A DNA stretch of 47,828 nucleotides from UBA2329 sp964577215 (GCA_964577215.1 CAZNYK010000014.1:1-47828); one strand, 5' to 3'; numbered from the stretch's first letter, positions 15,536-24,390 are shown. Translations and numbers: made by a program. Notes: generated by a model not told the origin, from the sequence alone.

Positions 15536-17350
15536 TTACTTTTTCACAATCTTGGCAAAAGCATAGGCTGTGCCTGCGCGCAGGCGAAGGCCGTAGAGCC
15601 CTGCAGGGAAATGGGCAGTGCCGATACGGCGGCGTATTTCGCCGGAGATAAGCCCCCAGTCGCCGGCCAGAAGTACCCGGCCGTTCAAATCGATGATCTG
15701 CCAGGAAACATCGGTGGAGGACTCCAGATTCAAGTACAACTCTATATCGTCAGCCGTGGGGTTGGGATACACGTTGATGCCGCTTTCCAGAAATACCCCG
15801 GTTACAGCGCTCAACTGGCAATTGGGGATGTTTGGGTTGAAAGTGATCGGCAGAGAGAATGTGCTGGAACATCCTGTGATCAAATCTGTCACCTCCAGTG
15901 CGTAGTTCCCGGATTCGGTAATGCATAGCTCCGTTCCCGTTGCGCCGGGAATAACCTCGCCGTTGAGGTACCACCTGATGCGGGCCGCTTCCGGCAATGC
16001 ATCTGCGTCGAAAAGAGTGAGCCGGTTTTGGGCGGATACGAATACGGGGACAACAGGCGGGGGTACGAATTCGACGCTAACGGGAGCCGATGACACCCGG
16101 CATCCGTCGGGAGAGGTGTACACTACCTGGAATACGCCGCTTGCTTCAATATCGAGAACGGTTTCATTGCCGGGGATGACCGGCAGGCTGTCGCGGTACC
16201 ATTGAAGCGCTTCGGTGTAATTTGTGGTTACCGTGAGCACATCGCCTTCACAAACAGGGCCGTTGGGCAACCCGGTGATGAGCGGTGCGGGCGGCAGGGG
16301 GAAGACCCTTACCGTATCTGAAGAGCGAATGGTGTCGGTAGGGTGTATGATCTCAATGAAGGCTTGCAGCGGCCCTCCTGAGAGTTCGCCGCTCAGGGTG
16401 CGGTTGAATGAGATGACGCCGCACTCGTCGTCGGCCCCACCGAGTATCCCCGAATCTACGTCGATGACGCGCAGGCGGTAGTTGCCCGTTCCGAGCGGCA
16501 AATTGACGACATATTCTACCGGCGGCGAGGCGTTTTGTATCACATCAGAGGCGAAGACCTCTACGCTGTCTGGATCGTAAATTAAGATTTTCAGGTCGGG
16601 GCCGTTGAACAAGTCTGAACAACTGACCTGGTTAACGCGCACCTTGGTGAGAATATGGCCGGTGGTATCTACGATAGCCTGGTAATTGACGAGGTATTCA
16701 CCCGGGGAATTGTAGGTTTGGGATACCGGATTTTCCCCGGGAGAAAAATTGCCGTTGCCGAAATCCCAGAAGTACGAGAAACCGGGATTGCCTCCGGAGG
16801 GCACATTGTTGGTAAAAGATACCGCTACTTCGCCGCATCCCGATGCGTTGTTCATCGTAAAGCCTTCGGTAATGCTTTGGGCGGGTTCGATGAGGATAGG
16901 GAAACTGAAGGTGGCGGTTTGAGACAAAACCAGGACTTGTGCGGTGATAACCACATTGACCATGTATAAACCGGGTTGGAGCGGGGTGCCGCAAATTTTT
17001 ACGCAACCGTCGGTAGAGTCCGGAAGATTGAACACAGCCTGTGGCAATTGCCAATTCAGGCCCGGCGGCAAATTGGTGACCCCTGTAATGGTGATCTTAT
17101 TGATGGTAATACCCGGCGGCACGGTGGAATCTACCGCAGCCACAGGGGTGGTGGTCTGGGGTACGCGGAAGGCAATGTCGGCGCTGTACCATTCACCCAC
17201 CCTTCCCACGGCGGCGGGCGCTAAGTACAAGGTGTCGGCGGGTAAGTCCATTGGCAGTACAACAGCACATGCCGGGCAGGAATTTTGCCCTGGCAGGGAT
17301 AAGGCGATGCAGGAAAAAAGCATCAGGCCCGGAATGATTTTTCGGATCAT
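15536..17350 (-). CDS. Secreted PKD-domain protein with T9SS type A sorting domain
   Basis: I start this 604-aa protein at the ATG at 17350, which opens directly into a signal peptide (MIRKIIPGLMLFSCIALSLPGQ). The longer frame to 17518 has no export signal at its start. Recognisable parts are a putative-Ig-type N-terminal region (PPGLNWQLP...CVKICGTP), a PKD domain (YFWDFGNGNFSPGENPVSQTY), two further Ig-like segments (one with VCEGDVLTVTTNYTEALQWY) and a C-terminal sorting domain (GINVYPNPTADDIELYL to GLYGLRLRAG...FAKIVKK). It should be a cell-surface or released T9SS substrate. No enzymatic motif is visible; binding or adhesion is the simplest guess. Confidence 0.85.
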   Translation of the reverse strand: MIRKIIPGLMLFSCIALSLPGQNSCPACAVVLPMDLPADTLYLAPAAVGRVGEWYSADIAFRVPQTTTPVAAVDSTVPPGITINKITITGVTNLPPGLNWQLPQAVFNLPDSTDGCVKICGTPLQPGLYMVNVVITAQVLVLSQTATFSFPILIEPAQSITEGFTMNNASGCGEVAVSFTNNVPSGGNPGFSYFWDFGNGNFSPGENPVSQTYNSPGEYLVNYQAIVDTTGHILTKVRVNQVSCSDLFNGPDLKILIYDPDSVEVFASDVIQNASPPVEYVVNLPLGTGNYRLRVIDVDSGILGGADDECGVISFNRTLSGELSGGPLQAFIEIIHPTDTIRSSDTVRVFPLPPAPLITGLPNGPVCEGDVLTVTTNYTEALQWYRDSLPVIPGNETVLDIEASGVFQVVYTSPDGCRVSSAPVSVEFVPPPVVPVFVSAQNRLTLFDADALPEAARIRWYLNGEVIPGATGTELCITESGNYALEVTDLITGCSSTFSLPITFNPNIPNCQLSAVTGVFLESGINVYPNPTADDIELYLNLESSTDVSWQIIDLNGRVLLAGDWGLISGEIRRRIGTAHFPAGLYGLRLRAGTAYAFAKIVKK

Positions 17351-17488
17351 CGGCAGTAATGATGGTGAAACAATATGACAAAGGAGAGTCGTAGTAGGCG
17401 CTATTATCCCGGGCTGAAGGGCAGGATACGCAGCAAAGGTATGCTTTTTCACAAAATGAGCGCGTTTTTTTTCAATTTTGCCGGCGAT

Positions 17489-18109
17489 ATGGAATGGAAG
17501 AAACCGAATGAAACGCATCCCCGTCCGGATGCTTCATTCTATCGGAGGGAGGATGTGGTGCTCATAGCCCGCGAGTTGCTGGGAAAGTATTTGGTCACTG
17601 ACTTTCCCGAAGGCCGTACGGCAGGTCGCATTGTGGAAACGGAGGCCTACCGCGGTCCGGAAGACCGGGCAAGCCACGCATGGAACAATCGCCGCACCGC
17701 CCGCACGAAGGTGATGTTTGAAGCGGGGGGCGTTGCCTATATCTACCTCTGTTACGGTATTCACCACCTTTTCAACGTGGTTACGGGGCCGGGGGGCATG
17801 CCGCACGCCGTACTCATCCGGGCTTTGGAACCTTTAGAAAACCTGGAGTTGATGCTCCGGCGCCGGTCTATGGCGGCGCTTTCACCCCGTCTCACGGCAG
17901 GGCCCGGGGCATTGAGCCGGGCGATGGGGCTGACTACCTCGCTCTCCGGCATCAGCCTGCTGGATGTTCAGTCGCCGGTATGGATAGAAGATCGCGGCGA
18001 CCGTATCTCCGATGCAGAGATCATTTCCGGCCCCAGGGTGGGCGTGGAATACGCCGGCGCCTGCGCGCTGCGGCCATGGCGGTTTCGCATCAGGAGTGGC
18101 AACAAATAG
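17489..18109 (+). CDS. DNA-3-methyladenine glycosylase (AAG/MPG family)
   Basis: This base-excision repair enzyme flips out and removes alkylated purines such as 3-methyladenine. The 206-aa product from the ATG at 17489 has the usual family size; upstream in-frame ATGs (17375, 17441, 17456) add a non-family extension. Key blocks are LARELLGKYLV, the catalytic segment RIVETEAYRGPEDRASHA (general-base Glu in VETEAY), AYIYLCYGIHHLFNVV, LTAGPGALSRAMG and SGPRVGVEYAG. It is divergent from the PKD protein and convergent, with 1 bp between stops, to a membrane-protein gene. Bases 17967-17987 inside the gene match a REP half-unit plus its spacer at 20 of 21 positions. Confidence 0.94.
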   Translation: MEWKKPNETHPRPDASFYRREDVVLIARELLGKYLVTDFPEGRTAGRIVETEAYRGPEDRASHAWNNRRTARTKVMFEAGGVAYIYLCYGIHHLFNVVTGPGGMPHAVLIRALEPLENLELMLRRRSMAALSPRLTAGPGALSRAMGLTTSLSGISLLDVQSPVWIEDRGDRISDAEIISGPRVGVEYAGACALRPWRFRIRSGNK

Positions 18110-18110
18110 C

Positions 18111-18518
18111 TCAGGGGTTCAATCGCGCGAAAACCAAACCCGCGATTACCGCCTGCAAAAATCCGTACAGCAACCAGCTCAATACCATTACCAATGAAAC
18201 GGAAATGGCGCTGAAAGTGATCCACATAGAAGGCAGGGTGGCCACCACGCCATATACTAAACCCATTTCTGCTCCGCGAAACAGCCACTTGCCGGTATAG
18301 AGGTTTTTGGAGCGCTCCCAAAACCAGGCCAAGCATAAGCTGAGCACAAAGGGGTGCGCGAAAAACAACAGCGCCCTGTCGCCGCCCGGCCAGAAGATCG
18401 GGTTGTAGTATTCTTCCACCAAGGAGGGAAAAATTCGGATGGTGATGAATAAAACGATATAGCTCAGTGCCAACAGGATCAGGCTGGCTACGACACCGGA
18501 AATGACAATGCGTTTCAT
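18111..18518 (-). CDS. Hypothetical four-pass membrane protein
   Basis: The 135-aa product is almost entirely hydrophobic. Likely membrane segments are around residues 6-28, 50-66, 84-102 and 104-130. Charged residues cluster in the short loops (WERSKNLYTGKW). I recognise no family motif. Its start at 18518 is supported by a TACATTTA near-match to the -7 promoter consensus about 31 nt upstream (18549-18556). It is convergent with the glycosylase gene, with stops only 1 bp apart. Confidence 0.7.
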   Translation of the reverse strand: MKRIVISGVVASLILLALSYIVLFITIRIFPSLVEEYYNPIFWPGGDRALLFFAHPFVLSLCLAWFWERSKNLYTGKWLFRGAEMGLVYGVVATLPSMWITFSAISVSLVMVLSWLLYGFLQAVIAGLVFARLNP

Positions 18519-18582
18519 GGAGGAAATATTTGGTTTGCGTAAAAACCGTAAATGTAACGGCTTTCAGTCAAAAACCAAAGGC

Positions 18583-19131
18583 TTAATCCCGCACTTTGCC
18601 CCTGATATTCCAATTGATGCTCTCCCCAGTGCGCTCAGTGTAGGTGCGCCACTGGCTATCGGTGCTGAAGAGCCAGTCGCCGCCACTGCGGTTGGGTCCT
18701 GCATCGCAGCCGATCGTTTGGCCTTGCTGGGCATGTACAAAGGCGATGCCGATCCAGAGTTCTTCGCCTGTAATGGCAACGGGCGCATCCAATTCGTATT
18801 CATTCCAGGAGAAAGGACGAACAAAGCTGCTGACGTCTTTGGAATACAGCAAGGGGCCTGGGGCATTGCCGGAACCGGGGCCGTACACCCGTATTTCTGT
18901 TGTGGAAGCCCGCGGGCCGGTGTACCAGAGTACGGCGCCGAGTTCTTTGCCGGTAAACTGCCCGGTAAGATCGGGAGAGAAGCGGACTGCCGTTTCGTGA
19001 AAGCCGGCCTCCAGGAGCGGGCCGGTGAAATTTTCTCCGTCTAATTGGAGAATGTTGTCGGTACTGTCTTTGCGGCAAGCCAGGGCCATGAGTACAGCCG
19101 CCAGAACAAGGAAGAGTTTATACGCTTTCAT
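18583..19131 (-). CDS. Putative lipoprotein, beta-sandwich domain
   Basis: The ATG at 19131 opens a lipoprotein signal (MKAYKLFLVLAAVLMALAC), with lipobox LMALAC and Cys19 as lipidation site. The mature 164 residues resemble a beta-sandwich module often seen inside Bacteroidota secreted proteins (ELGAVLWYTGPRASTTEIRVYG-type strand, then SGNAPGPLLYSKDV, ELWIGIAFVHA). That module is usually followed by a sorting domain, but here it stands alone and is anchored by lipid. Function is unknown. The frame to 19176 begins without a usable signal and was rejected. Confidence 0.7.
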   Translation of the reverse strand: MKAYKLFLVLAAVLMALACRKDSTDNILQLDGENFTGPLLEAGFHETAVRFSPDLTGQFTGKELGAVLWYTGPRASTTEIRVYGPGSGNAPGPLLYSKDVSSFVRPFSWNEYELDAPVAITGEELWIGIAFVHAQQGQTIGCDAGPNRSGGDWLFSTDSQWRTYTERTGESINWNIRGKVRD

Positions 19132-19279
19132 ATGGCATGTGATTTTTGACAAAAATAGGAGAACTGCGGCCTCCATTGTGTTAAGGACTGCTTAAACCCC
19201 GGTTAATGTCTTGATAAAGTGTGCACTCGATAGCCGCTGGTTGGCGAATTTAAACTTTTGCAAACCACTGGTCCCGGTG

Positions 19280-19299
19280 AAAAAAAACGCCTGGCAGGC
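19280..19299 (-). terminator. Possible short terminator after the 119-aa lipoprotein gene
   Basis: On the minus strand, GCCTGCCAGGC is followed by G and eight T residues. It begins immediately after the TAG stop of the gene ending at 19300. The stem is only 4 bp with a 3-nt loop, so strength is doubtful. Confidence 0.35.
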
Positions 19300-19659
19300 C
19301 TACTTTACCCTGGCCAACTTCATCAGCGTCTCATCTGCCATGCGCAGTGAAAGCGAATCCCCGGCGAGTTTGATGATCTGCACTACTTTTTCGGAGGAGG
19401 CCTGGTTGAGGGTATCGGTAGTGTAAAGGTAGGAGCCTTCTATGACATAGCTGCCTGCTTCCTTATAGTACAAATTGCCGAAATATTGGTAATATCCGTT
19501 TTCGGTAAATGAAAATTTAAAATCTTCGATATTGTGTTCCGGCAGGGGAGCCTCGGATGTAATGGAAACCACCTGCCAGTCGCCGGCGATCCGTTGGTTG
19601 GGAGGGGGCGCGCAGGAATAAATGATAAAAATTGCGGCGATGATGATTTTTGGGCGCAT
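19300..19659 (-). CDS. Small putative lipoprotein, lipocalin-like
   Basis: The 119-aa product starts with a short hydrophobic signal ending in a lipobox-like IYSC (Cys16). The segment IAGDWQVVSIT followed by alternating beta strands (FKFSFTENGYYQYFG, GSYVIEGSYLYTT, LSLRMADETLMKLAR) has the look of the lipocalin-like domains common in Bacteroidota, where a GxW motif opens the barrel. Ligand and function are unknown. It lies 24 bp downstream of nhaD on the same strand and may be read from the same transcript. Confidence 0.7.
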   Translation of the reverse strand: MRPKIIIAAIFIIYSCAPPPNQRIAGDWQVVSITSEAPLPEHNIEDFKFSFTENGYYQYFGNLYYKEAGSYVIEGSYLYTTDTLNQASSEKVVQIIKLAGDSLSLRMADETLMKLARVK

Positions 19660-19683
19660 GAGATAGTGGTCTGATTAAGGATG

Positions 19684-21033
19684 CTAATTGCCGAAAATGG
19701 GCGCCATAAGTAAAAAGACGATCGCCCCGGCTCCAAATCCCAACAGGGCGATCCAGGAAAACTTGCGCAGATACCAGATGAAGTCAATGCGTTCCATACC
19801 CATGGCAGCAACGCCTGCCGCAGAGCCGATGATGAGCATGCTGCCGCCGGTGCCTGCCGAGTATGCTATAAAATGCCAGATGTGGTGATCCATGGGGTAA
19901 AGGTCCATGGGGTACATACCCATAGAAGCGGCTACCAACGGAACATTGTCAATGATGGCCGACAAAAACCCGAGGATGACAATGACCACGTCCTGGTTGG
20001 GAATAACGGCACGGAGATTTTCAGCCAAAGAGGCCAAAAGGCCGAATGGTTTACCGTTGATCACCGTGGAAACCACGGACTCCAGGCCCGCCACCGCCAT
20101 AAGTATGCCCAGGAAAAAGATGATACTGGTCATTTCTATGCGGGAAAGCGCTTTGCGGGCGGAGAACATTTCCTTTCGTTCCTCGTCGAAGTTCTCCTCC
20201 GGGTGGATGTACTCAGATATGAGCCATACCACGCCCAAAGAAAGCATCATCCCCATGTAGGGGGGCAAGTGGGTGAGGGTTTTGAAAATGGGCACAAAGA
20301 TCAGGCCGCCGATACCGGCGATAAGCATGGTGCGGCTGCTGAGCAGGCGTTTTTGCTGAGCGGCGGCGGCAACTTGTTTTTCGGTAGGTTCGGGGAGATT
20401 GCCGGCAAACTGCTTGGAAAAAGTGCCGATCAACAAAGGTACTACGGCACAGGCTACCGAGGGGATGAACAGGCGCAGGATCAACTCCTGGGTAGTCAAT
20501 TTTTTTCCTATCCAGAGCATCGTGGTAGTCACATCGCCGATGGGCGACCAGGCGCCGCCGGCATTGGCTGCAATGACGATAAACGCAATGAACCAGATCC
20601 GGTCGTTGCGATCGGGAATGATTTTGCGCAAAAGGGAGATGAACACGATGGTGCAGGTGAGGTTGTCCAGGATCGCAGAAAGGAAAAAGGCAAGTATGGA
20701 CAGTACCCAGAGGAGTTTGCGTTTGTTGCGGGTTTGTATTAAATCGGTGATGACGGAAAAGCCCTTGTGTAAGTCCACCAACTCCACGATCGTCATGGCG
20801 CCGAGCAGGAATATGAGAATTTCAGCGGTTTTGCCGAGATGATGCAAGAGGCCGTCTTCGATGCCGGTCAAATGATGATCATGCCCTACGATATCCATTT
20901 GCCCAACGGCGATCAACGCCCAGATAGAGGCGCCCATGAGCAGAGCCGGCACAGACTTGTCCAGCTTCAGGGGATGCTCAAATACGATAGAGAGATAACC
21001 AATGATGAAACACAATACGATAGCGGTGAGCAT
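19684..21033 (-). CDS. nhaD: NhaD-type sodium:proton antiporter
   Basis: NhaD (ion transporter superfamily) exchanges external protons for cytoplasmic Na+ or Li+ and supports growth at alkaline pH or in salt. The 449-aa product has about 11-12 hydrophobic segments and the two inverted-repeat motifs SAILDNLTCTIV (D123, N124) and SAIIDNVPLVAA (about residue 360). It also has GGAWSPIGDVTTTMLW and a GTGGSMLIIGSAAG block near the C-terminus, both typical of NhaD. The gene has a long leader: the nearest exact -7 box is 148 nt upstream. It suggests a marine, brackish or otherwise salt-exposed habitat, though NhaD alone does not prove that. Confidence 0.93.
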   Translation of the reverse strand: MLTAIVLCFIIGYLSIVFEHPLKLDKSVPALLMGASIWALIAVGQMDIVGHDHHLTGIEDGLLHHLGKTAEILIFLLGAMTIVELVDLHKGFSVITDLIQTRNKRKLLWVLSILAFFLSAILDNLTCTIVFISLLRKIIPDRNDRIWFIAFIVIAANAGGAWSPIGDVTTTMLWIGKKLTTQELILRLFIPSVACAVVPLLIGTFSKQFAGNLPEPTEKQVAAAAQQKRLLSSRTMLIAGIGGLIFVPIFKTLTHLPPYMGMMLSLGVVWLISEYIHPEENFDEERKEMFSARKALSRIEMTSIIFFLGILMAVAGLESVVSTVINGKPFGLLASLAENLRAVIPNQDVVIVILGFLSAIIDNVPLVAASMGMYPMDLYPMDHHIWHFIAYSAGTGGSMLIIGSAAGVAAMGMERIDFIWYLRKFSWIALLGFGAGAIVFLLMAPIFGN

Positions 21034-21081
21034 AAAGATGGTTTTTCAACAGCGTTTTACGTATCCAGTTAACTGTGACCG

Positions 21082-21096
21082 GGGAACCCGTTTCCC
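21082..21096 (-). other. Small hairpin in the nhaD leader
   Basis: On the minus strand the sequence reads GGGAA-ACGGG-TTCCC, a 5-bp stem with a 5-nt loop, in the putative roughly 140-nt leader of nhaD. It may be only part of a structured leader. I cannot match it to a known riboswitch class. Confidence 0.25.
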
Positions 21097-21180
21097 GCAA
21101 GTCATTGTAAATCAATTGCCCCGAAGAAAATTGGTTTGATTTTGAATACAAACCATTTTTAATACGGAATAACTGTGATG

Positions 21181-21188
21181 CAAAAGTA
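21181..21188 (-). promoter_or_regulatory. Candidate -7 promoter element for nhaD
   Basis: Minus-strand TACTTTTG is an exact consensus match, 148 nt upstream of the nhaD ATG. If used, the leader would be about 140 nt. Closer matches were not found in the 21034-21180 region. Confidence 0.4.
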
Positions 21189-21305
21189 AAAGTTATAGCC
21201 ACTGTTTGGCAATGTAGCGCCTGAAGATTTGGAAAAGTTTTCGGCCCCGGGTTCCTTGGAGCGGGTGGATTGGAGTGCTGCGTTCCACATCTGAACTTTT
21301 CCCCT

Positions 21306-21313
21306 TACCTTTG
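21306..21313 (+). promoter_or_regulatory. Bacteroidota -7 promoter element for dusB
   Basis: TACCTTTG is an exact TAnnTTTG match ending 16 nt before the ATG at 21330. It decides the start: the longer frame from 21270 would begin upstream of the transcription start. Confidence 0.6.
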
Positions 21314-21329
21314 CAGTTTATTCGATATT

Positions 21330-22325
21330 ATGGTTAAAATCGGACAGGTAGAACTCGGGGAGTTTCCGCTCCTGCTCGCCCCCATGGAGGACGTCAGCGA
21401 TCCGCCCTTTCGCGCTCTGTGCAAAAAATATGGAGCCGACATGATGTACACCGAGTTCATCAGCGCCGACGGATTGGTGTACGAGTCAGATAAAAGCCTT
21501 CAAAAACTGGAGGTCTTCGATTACGAGCGGCCGATAGGCATACAGTACTTCGGCGGCCATTTGGAAAACATGATCCGCGCCGCTCACATGGTTGAAGCGG
21601 CAAATCCTGACGTCATAGACATCAACTTCGGATGCCCGGTTGCCAAAGTGGCCTGCAAAATGGCCGGCGCCGGTTTGTTGCAGGATATCCCTAAAATGAT
21701 CGAACTCACCGCAGCGGTAGTAAAAAGTACCCGGAAGCCCGTAACCGTGAAGACCCGCTTAGGATGGGACGAGAACAGCATCAATATAGTTGAAGTAGCC
21801 GAACGCCTGCAAGACGCCGGGATACAGGCGCTTACCATCCATGCCCGCACCCGGAAGCAAATGTACAAAGGCGAAGCCGACTGGACATGGATCGCCAGGG
21901 TCAAGGACAACCCGCGCATGTGCATCCCCATCTTCGGCAACGGAGACGTTGACAGCCCCCAACGCGCGCTCGATTACCGCAATCGCTTCGGCGCAGACGG
22001 CATCATGATCGGCAGGGCCGCCATCGGGAACCCCTGGGTGTTCCGGGAAATCAAGCATTATTTCCAAACCGGCGAGCTGCTGCCTCCTCCCGGTATTTCA
22101 GAACGGGTTGATGCGGCGCGCCGGCACCTCTTGGACAGCATAGAGTGGAAAGGCGCCAAACTCGGGGTATTGGAAATGCGCCGCCACTACGGGCCTTATT
22201 TCCAGGGCCTGCCCGGGATCAAGGCTTTTCGCTCGCGCTTGGTATCGCTGCCCGAACCGGAGGCGCTTCTCGATGTTCTGGCGGAAATTGAAGCGGTTTA
22301 TGAAGGTGCTGATATGGTTTTATAA
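21330..22325 (+). CDS. dusB: tRNA-dihydrouridine synthase (DusB-like)
   Basis: This FMN- and NADPH-dependent enzyme reduces uridines in the tRNA D-loop to dihydrouridine. The 331-aa product has the TIM-barrel start LLAPMEDVSDPPFR, YTEFISADGL, and the catalytic-Cys motif DINFGCPVAKVACKMAGAGL (Cys in NFGCP). It also has KTRLGWDE, the segment TIHARTRKQMYKG (substrate phosphate binding), GNGDVDSP and GADGIMIGRAAIGNPW. I chose the ATG at 21330 because it follows the promoter box and aligns with the family start. The cca gene follows after 5 nt, giving a tRNA-processing operon. Confidence 0.93.
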   Translation: MVKIGQVELGEFPLLLAPMEDVSDPPFRALCKKYGADMMYTEFISADGLVYESDKSLQKLEVFDYERPIGIQYFGGHLENMIRAAHMVEAANPDVIDINFGCPVAKVACKMAGAGLLQDIPKMIELTAAVVKSTRKPVTVKTRLGWDENSINIVEVAERLQDAGIQALTIHARTRKQMYKGEADWTWIARVKDNPRMCIPIFGNGDVDSPQRALDYRNRFGADGIMIGRAAIGNPWVFREIKHYFQTGELLPPPGISERVDAARRHLLDSIEWKGAKLGVLEMRRHYGPYFQGLPGIKAFRSRLVSLPEPEALLDVLAEIEAVYEGADMVL

Positions 22326-22330
22326 AATGC

Positions 22331-23782
22331 ATGCGTAACAGGCCCATTGAAAAAATGATCTTCTCCATCCAACCATACGAACGCGAGATTTTCCGTATCA
22401 TCAGCGAGACGGCAGCGCAACTCGGCTACCCGGTGTATGTGGTAGGCGGCTATGTTCGCGACAGGCTGCTGGCCCGCCCCTCAAAAGATATGGATATCGT
22501 ATGCGTGGGAAACGGCATTCGCCTGGCGCAGGAGGTGGCAGGGAAACTGCGCCCCATTCCGCGCATTGCCGTGTACCAGCGCTTCGGCACTGCCATGCTC
22601 AAGCACGGCGATCTCGAGATTGAGTTCGTGGGGGCCCGCCGGGAGTCTTATCGCCACGATTCCCGCAAGCCAAGTGTGGAAGACGGCACCCTTGAAGACG
22701 ACCAAAACCGGCGGGACTTTACCATTAATGCCTTGGCCGTCAGCCTCAATGAGGGTGATTTCGGAGCCATCATCGATCCCTTCAACGGGTTGATGCACTT
22801 AGAGGAAAAACTCATCAAAACGCCTCTTGAACCCGGTCGTACTTTTTCCGACGACCCGCTGCGCATGATGCGCGCAATTCGCTTTTCCACCCAGTTGGAC
22901 TTTCGCATAGACCCGCCCACGCTTCATGCGATCAGCCAGTACCGGGAGCGCATCAAGATCGTCAGCATGGAGCGCATCGCCGGCGAGTTGAACAAGATCA
23001 TCGGGGCGAAAACGCCATCCGTAGGATTCAAGTTGCTTTTCGATACGGGCCTGCTGCATATCTTTTTTCATGAAATGGCGGCCTTGCAGGGCGTGGAAAA
23101 AAAACAGGGGAAAGGGCACAAAGACAACTTCTACCACACGCTTGAAGTTTTGGACAACCTCAGCCGTACCTCCGATAACCTCTGGTTGCGCTGGGCCGCC
23201 GTGCTGCACGATATAGCAAAGCCGGGTACCAAGCGATTCGACCCCGAGCAAGGATGGACCTTCCATGGCCACGAAGTAGTGGGAGCGGCTATGGTGCCGC
23301 GCATTTTCGGCCGCCTGAAACTGCCCTTGGATCAAAAAATGAAGTACGTGCAAAAACTCGTACTGCTGCATTTGCGCCCTATCAGCCTTACAAAAGAGAA
23401 TATCACCGATTCCGCCATTCGCCGCCTGCTCGTGGATGCCGGCGACGAACTGGAGGACCTCATGCTGTTGTGCCGGGCTGATATCACCTCGAAAAACCCC
23501 GCCAAGGTGCAGCGCTATCTCGAAAATTATGAGTTGGTGCAGCAACGCCTCGCCGAAGTGGAAGAAAAAGACCATCTGCGCAACTGGCAGCCTCCCATCA
23601 CCGGCGAGATAATCATGGAAACCTTCGGCATTCAGCCTTCCCGCGAGGTGGGCCTTATCAAAAACGCCGTGCGGGAAGCCATCCTCGACGGTGTGATAGA
23701 GAATAATTACGATTCCGCTTTTGGGTTCATGCTGGAGCACGGCCGCCGGATCGGCCTGGAACCTGTACAGACCGGGGCATGA
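22331..23782 (+). CDS. cca: CCA tRNA nucleotidyltransferase with HD domain
   Basis: This class II nucleotidyltransferase of the poly(A) polymerase/CCA-adding family has 483 aa. The catalytic head motif is VGGYVRDRLL (38-47) followed by D53-x-D55 in KDMDIV. RRDFTINALA (127-136) and a DPLRMMRAIRFS segment bind nucleotide and metal. The C-terminal half carries an HD phosphohydrolase-type domain (H269, and VLHDIAKPGT with H293-D294). It repairs or adds the 3' CCA of tRNAs; the tRNA-Arg in this window already encodes CCA, so a repair role is at least part of its job. It is co-directional with dusB, 5 nt downstream. An alternative ATG lies at 22355. Confidence 0.95.
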   Translation: MRNRPIEKMIFSIQPYEREIFRIISETAAQLGYPVYVVGGYVRDRLLARPSKDMDIVCVGNGIRLAQEVAGKLRPIPRIAVYQRFGTAMLKHGDLEIEFVGARRESYRHDSRKPSVEDGTLEDDQNRRDFTINALAVSLNEGDFGAIIDPFNGLMHLEEKLIKTPLEPGRTFSDDPLRMMRAIRFSTQLDFRIDPPTLHAISQYRERIKIVSMERIAGELNKIIGAKTPSVGFKLLFDTGLLHIFFHEMAALQGVEKKQGKGHKDNFYHTLEVLDNLSRTSDNLWLRWAAVLHDIAKPGTKRFDPEQGWTFHGHEVVGAAMVPRIFGRLKLPLDQKMKYVQKLVLLHLRPISLTKENITDSAIRRLLVDAGDELEDLMLLCRADITSKNPAKVQRYLENYELVQQRLAEVEEKDHLRNWQPPITGEIIMETFGIQPSREVGLIKNAVREAILDGVIENNYDSAFGFMLEHGRRIGLEPVQTGA

Positions 23783-23853
23783 TGCATGGCGGCATTTCGC
23801 CCATATTAATACGGCTTTTGTCGAGTTATCATAACTTTTTCGGGAGTTCAGCG

Positions 23854-23861
23854 TACTTTTA
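23854..23861 (+). promoter_or_regulatory. Weak -7-like element before the 146-aa membrane protein
   Basis: TACTTTTA matches seven of eight TAnnTTTG positions, 88 nt upstream of the ATG at 23950, in an AT-rich part of the 167-bp gap after cca. The remainder of this gap shows nothing else I can name. Confidence 0.3.
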
Positions 23862-23949
23862 TGCATTAAGGGTTGCCATTTCCTGTGAATCGCAATCCCG
23901 CAGAAGCGGGCAGAAATCCGCAAAAGGTATTACCAAAACGCAATAAAAG

Positions 23950-24390
23950 ATGAATTTTCGCGCAAATGTCCGGTTTGGCAATAACAATCCCCTGGGTCTG
24001 GTCATAGGCATCATACTGCTCATCGCCATTGTTTACGGCCTGATCAAACTCACGCAGTGGATTTTTTCTCTTTTGTATTACGTGGCGCCCTTGCTGCTGA
24101 TCGCCACCCTGATCATCGATGTCAATGTAGTGAAAAACTTCATAGGGAACTTGCGCGATCTTGCCCGCCGCAACCCGCCCCTCGGCATAGCGGCCATTGC
24201 GCTGTCCCTGGTATTTTTTCCCATACCTATCGCATGGTTGTTTTTCAAGGCGGTAACGAAACGCCAGGTGAAGAAGTACCAGGAATCGCAACGGCGGATT
24301 GAAGAAGGCGATCTCGTTGACTTTGAAGAGTTGGAAAGCAGGCCTTTGGAAAAACGGAAGGTCACGCCTGATGATGAGGATATTGTCTGA
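23950..24390 (+). CDS. Hypothetical membrane protein with charged tail
   Basis: The 146-aa product has hydrophobic segments around residues 14-30, 36-56 and 78-100, followed by a cytoplasmic, highly charged tail (KRQVKKYQESQRRIEEGDLVDFEELESRPLEKRK, given here in parts: a basic KRQVKK stretch, then acidic EEGDLVDFEELES). Such small membrane proteins are widespread in Bacteroidota genomes but have no assigned role. It is convergent with miaE, 40 bp apart; that interval holds a GC-rich imperfect hairpin (GCGGGC...GCCGCCCG) that might terminate one or both genes. Confidence 0.65.
   Translation: MNFRANVRFGNNNPLGLVIGIILLIAIVYGLIKLTQWIFSLLYYVAPLLLIATLIIDVNVVKNFIGNLRDLARRNPPLGIAAIALSLVFFPIPIAWLFFKAVTKRQVKKYQESQRRIEEGDLVDFEELESRPLEKRKVTPDDEDIV

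Noticed and set aside
20978..21202. 74-codon ORF in the nhaD leader
   Set aside because: It overlaps nhaD in another frame, has no recognisable motif, and begins inside the candidate promoter.
21270..21329. Longer start for dusB at 21270
   Set aside because: An exact -7 promoter element lies at 21306-21313, inside the extension, and the extra 20 residues are not family-like.
22799..23923. 374-codon antisense ORF over cca
   Set aside because: It is the shadow of the HD-domain CCA enzyme; no motifs or promoter were seen.
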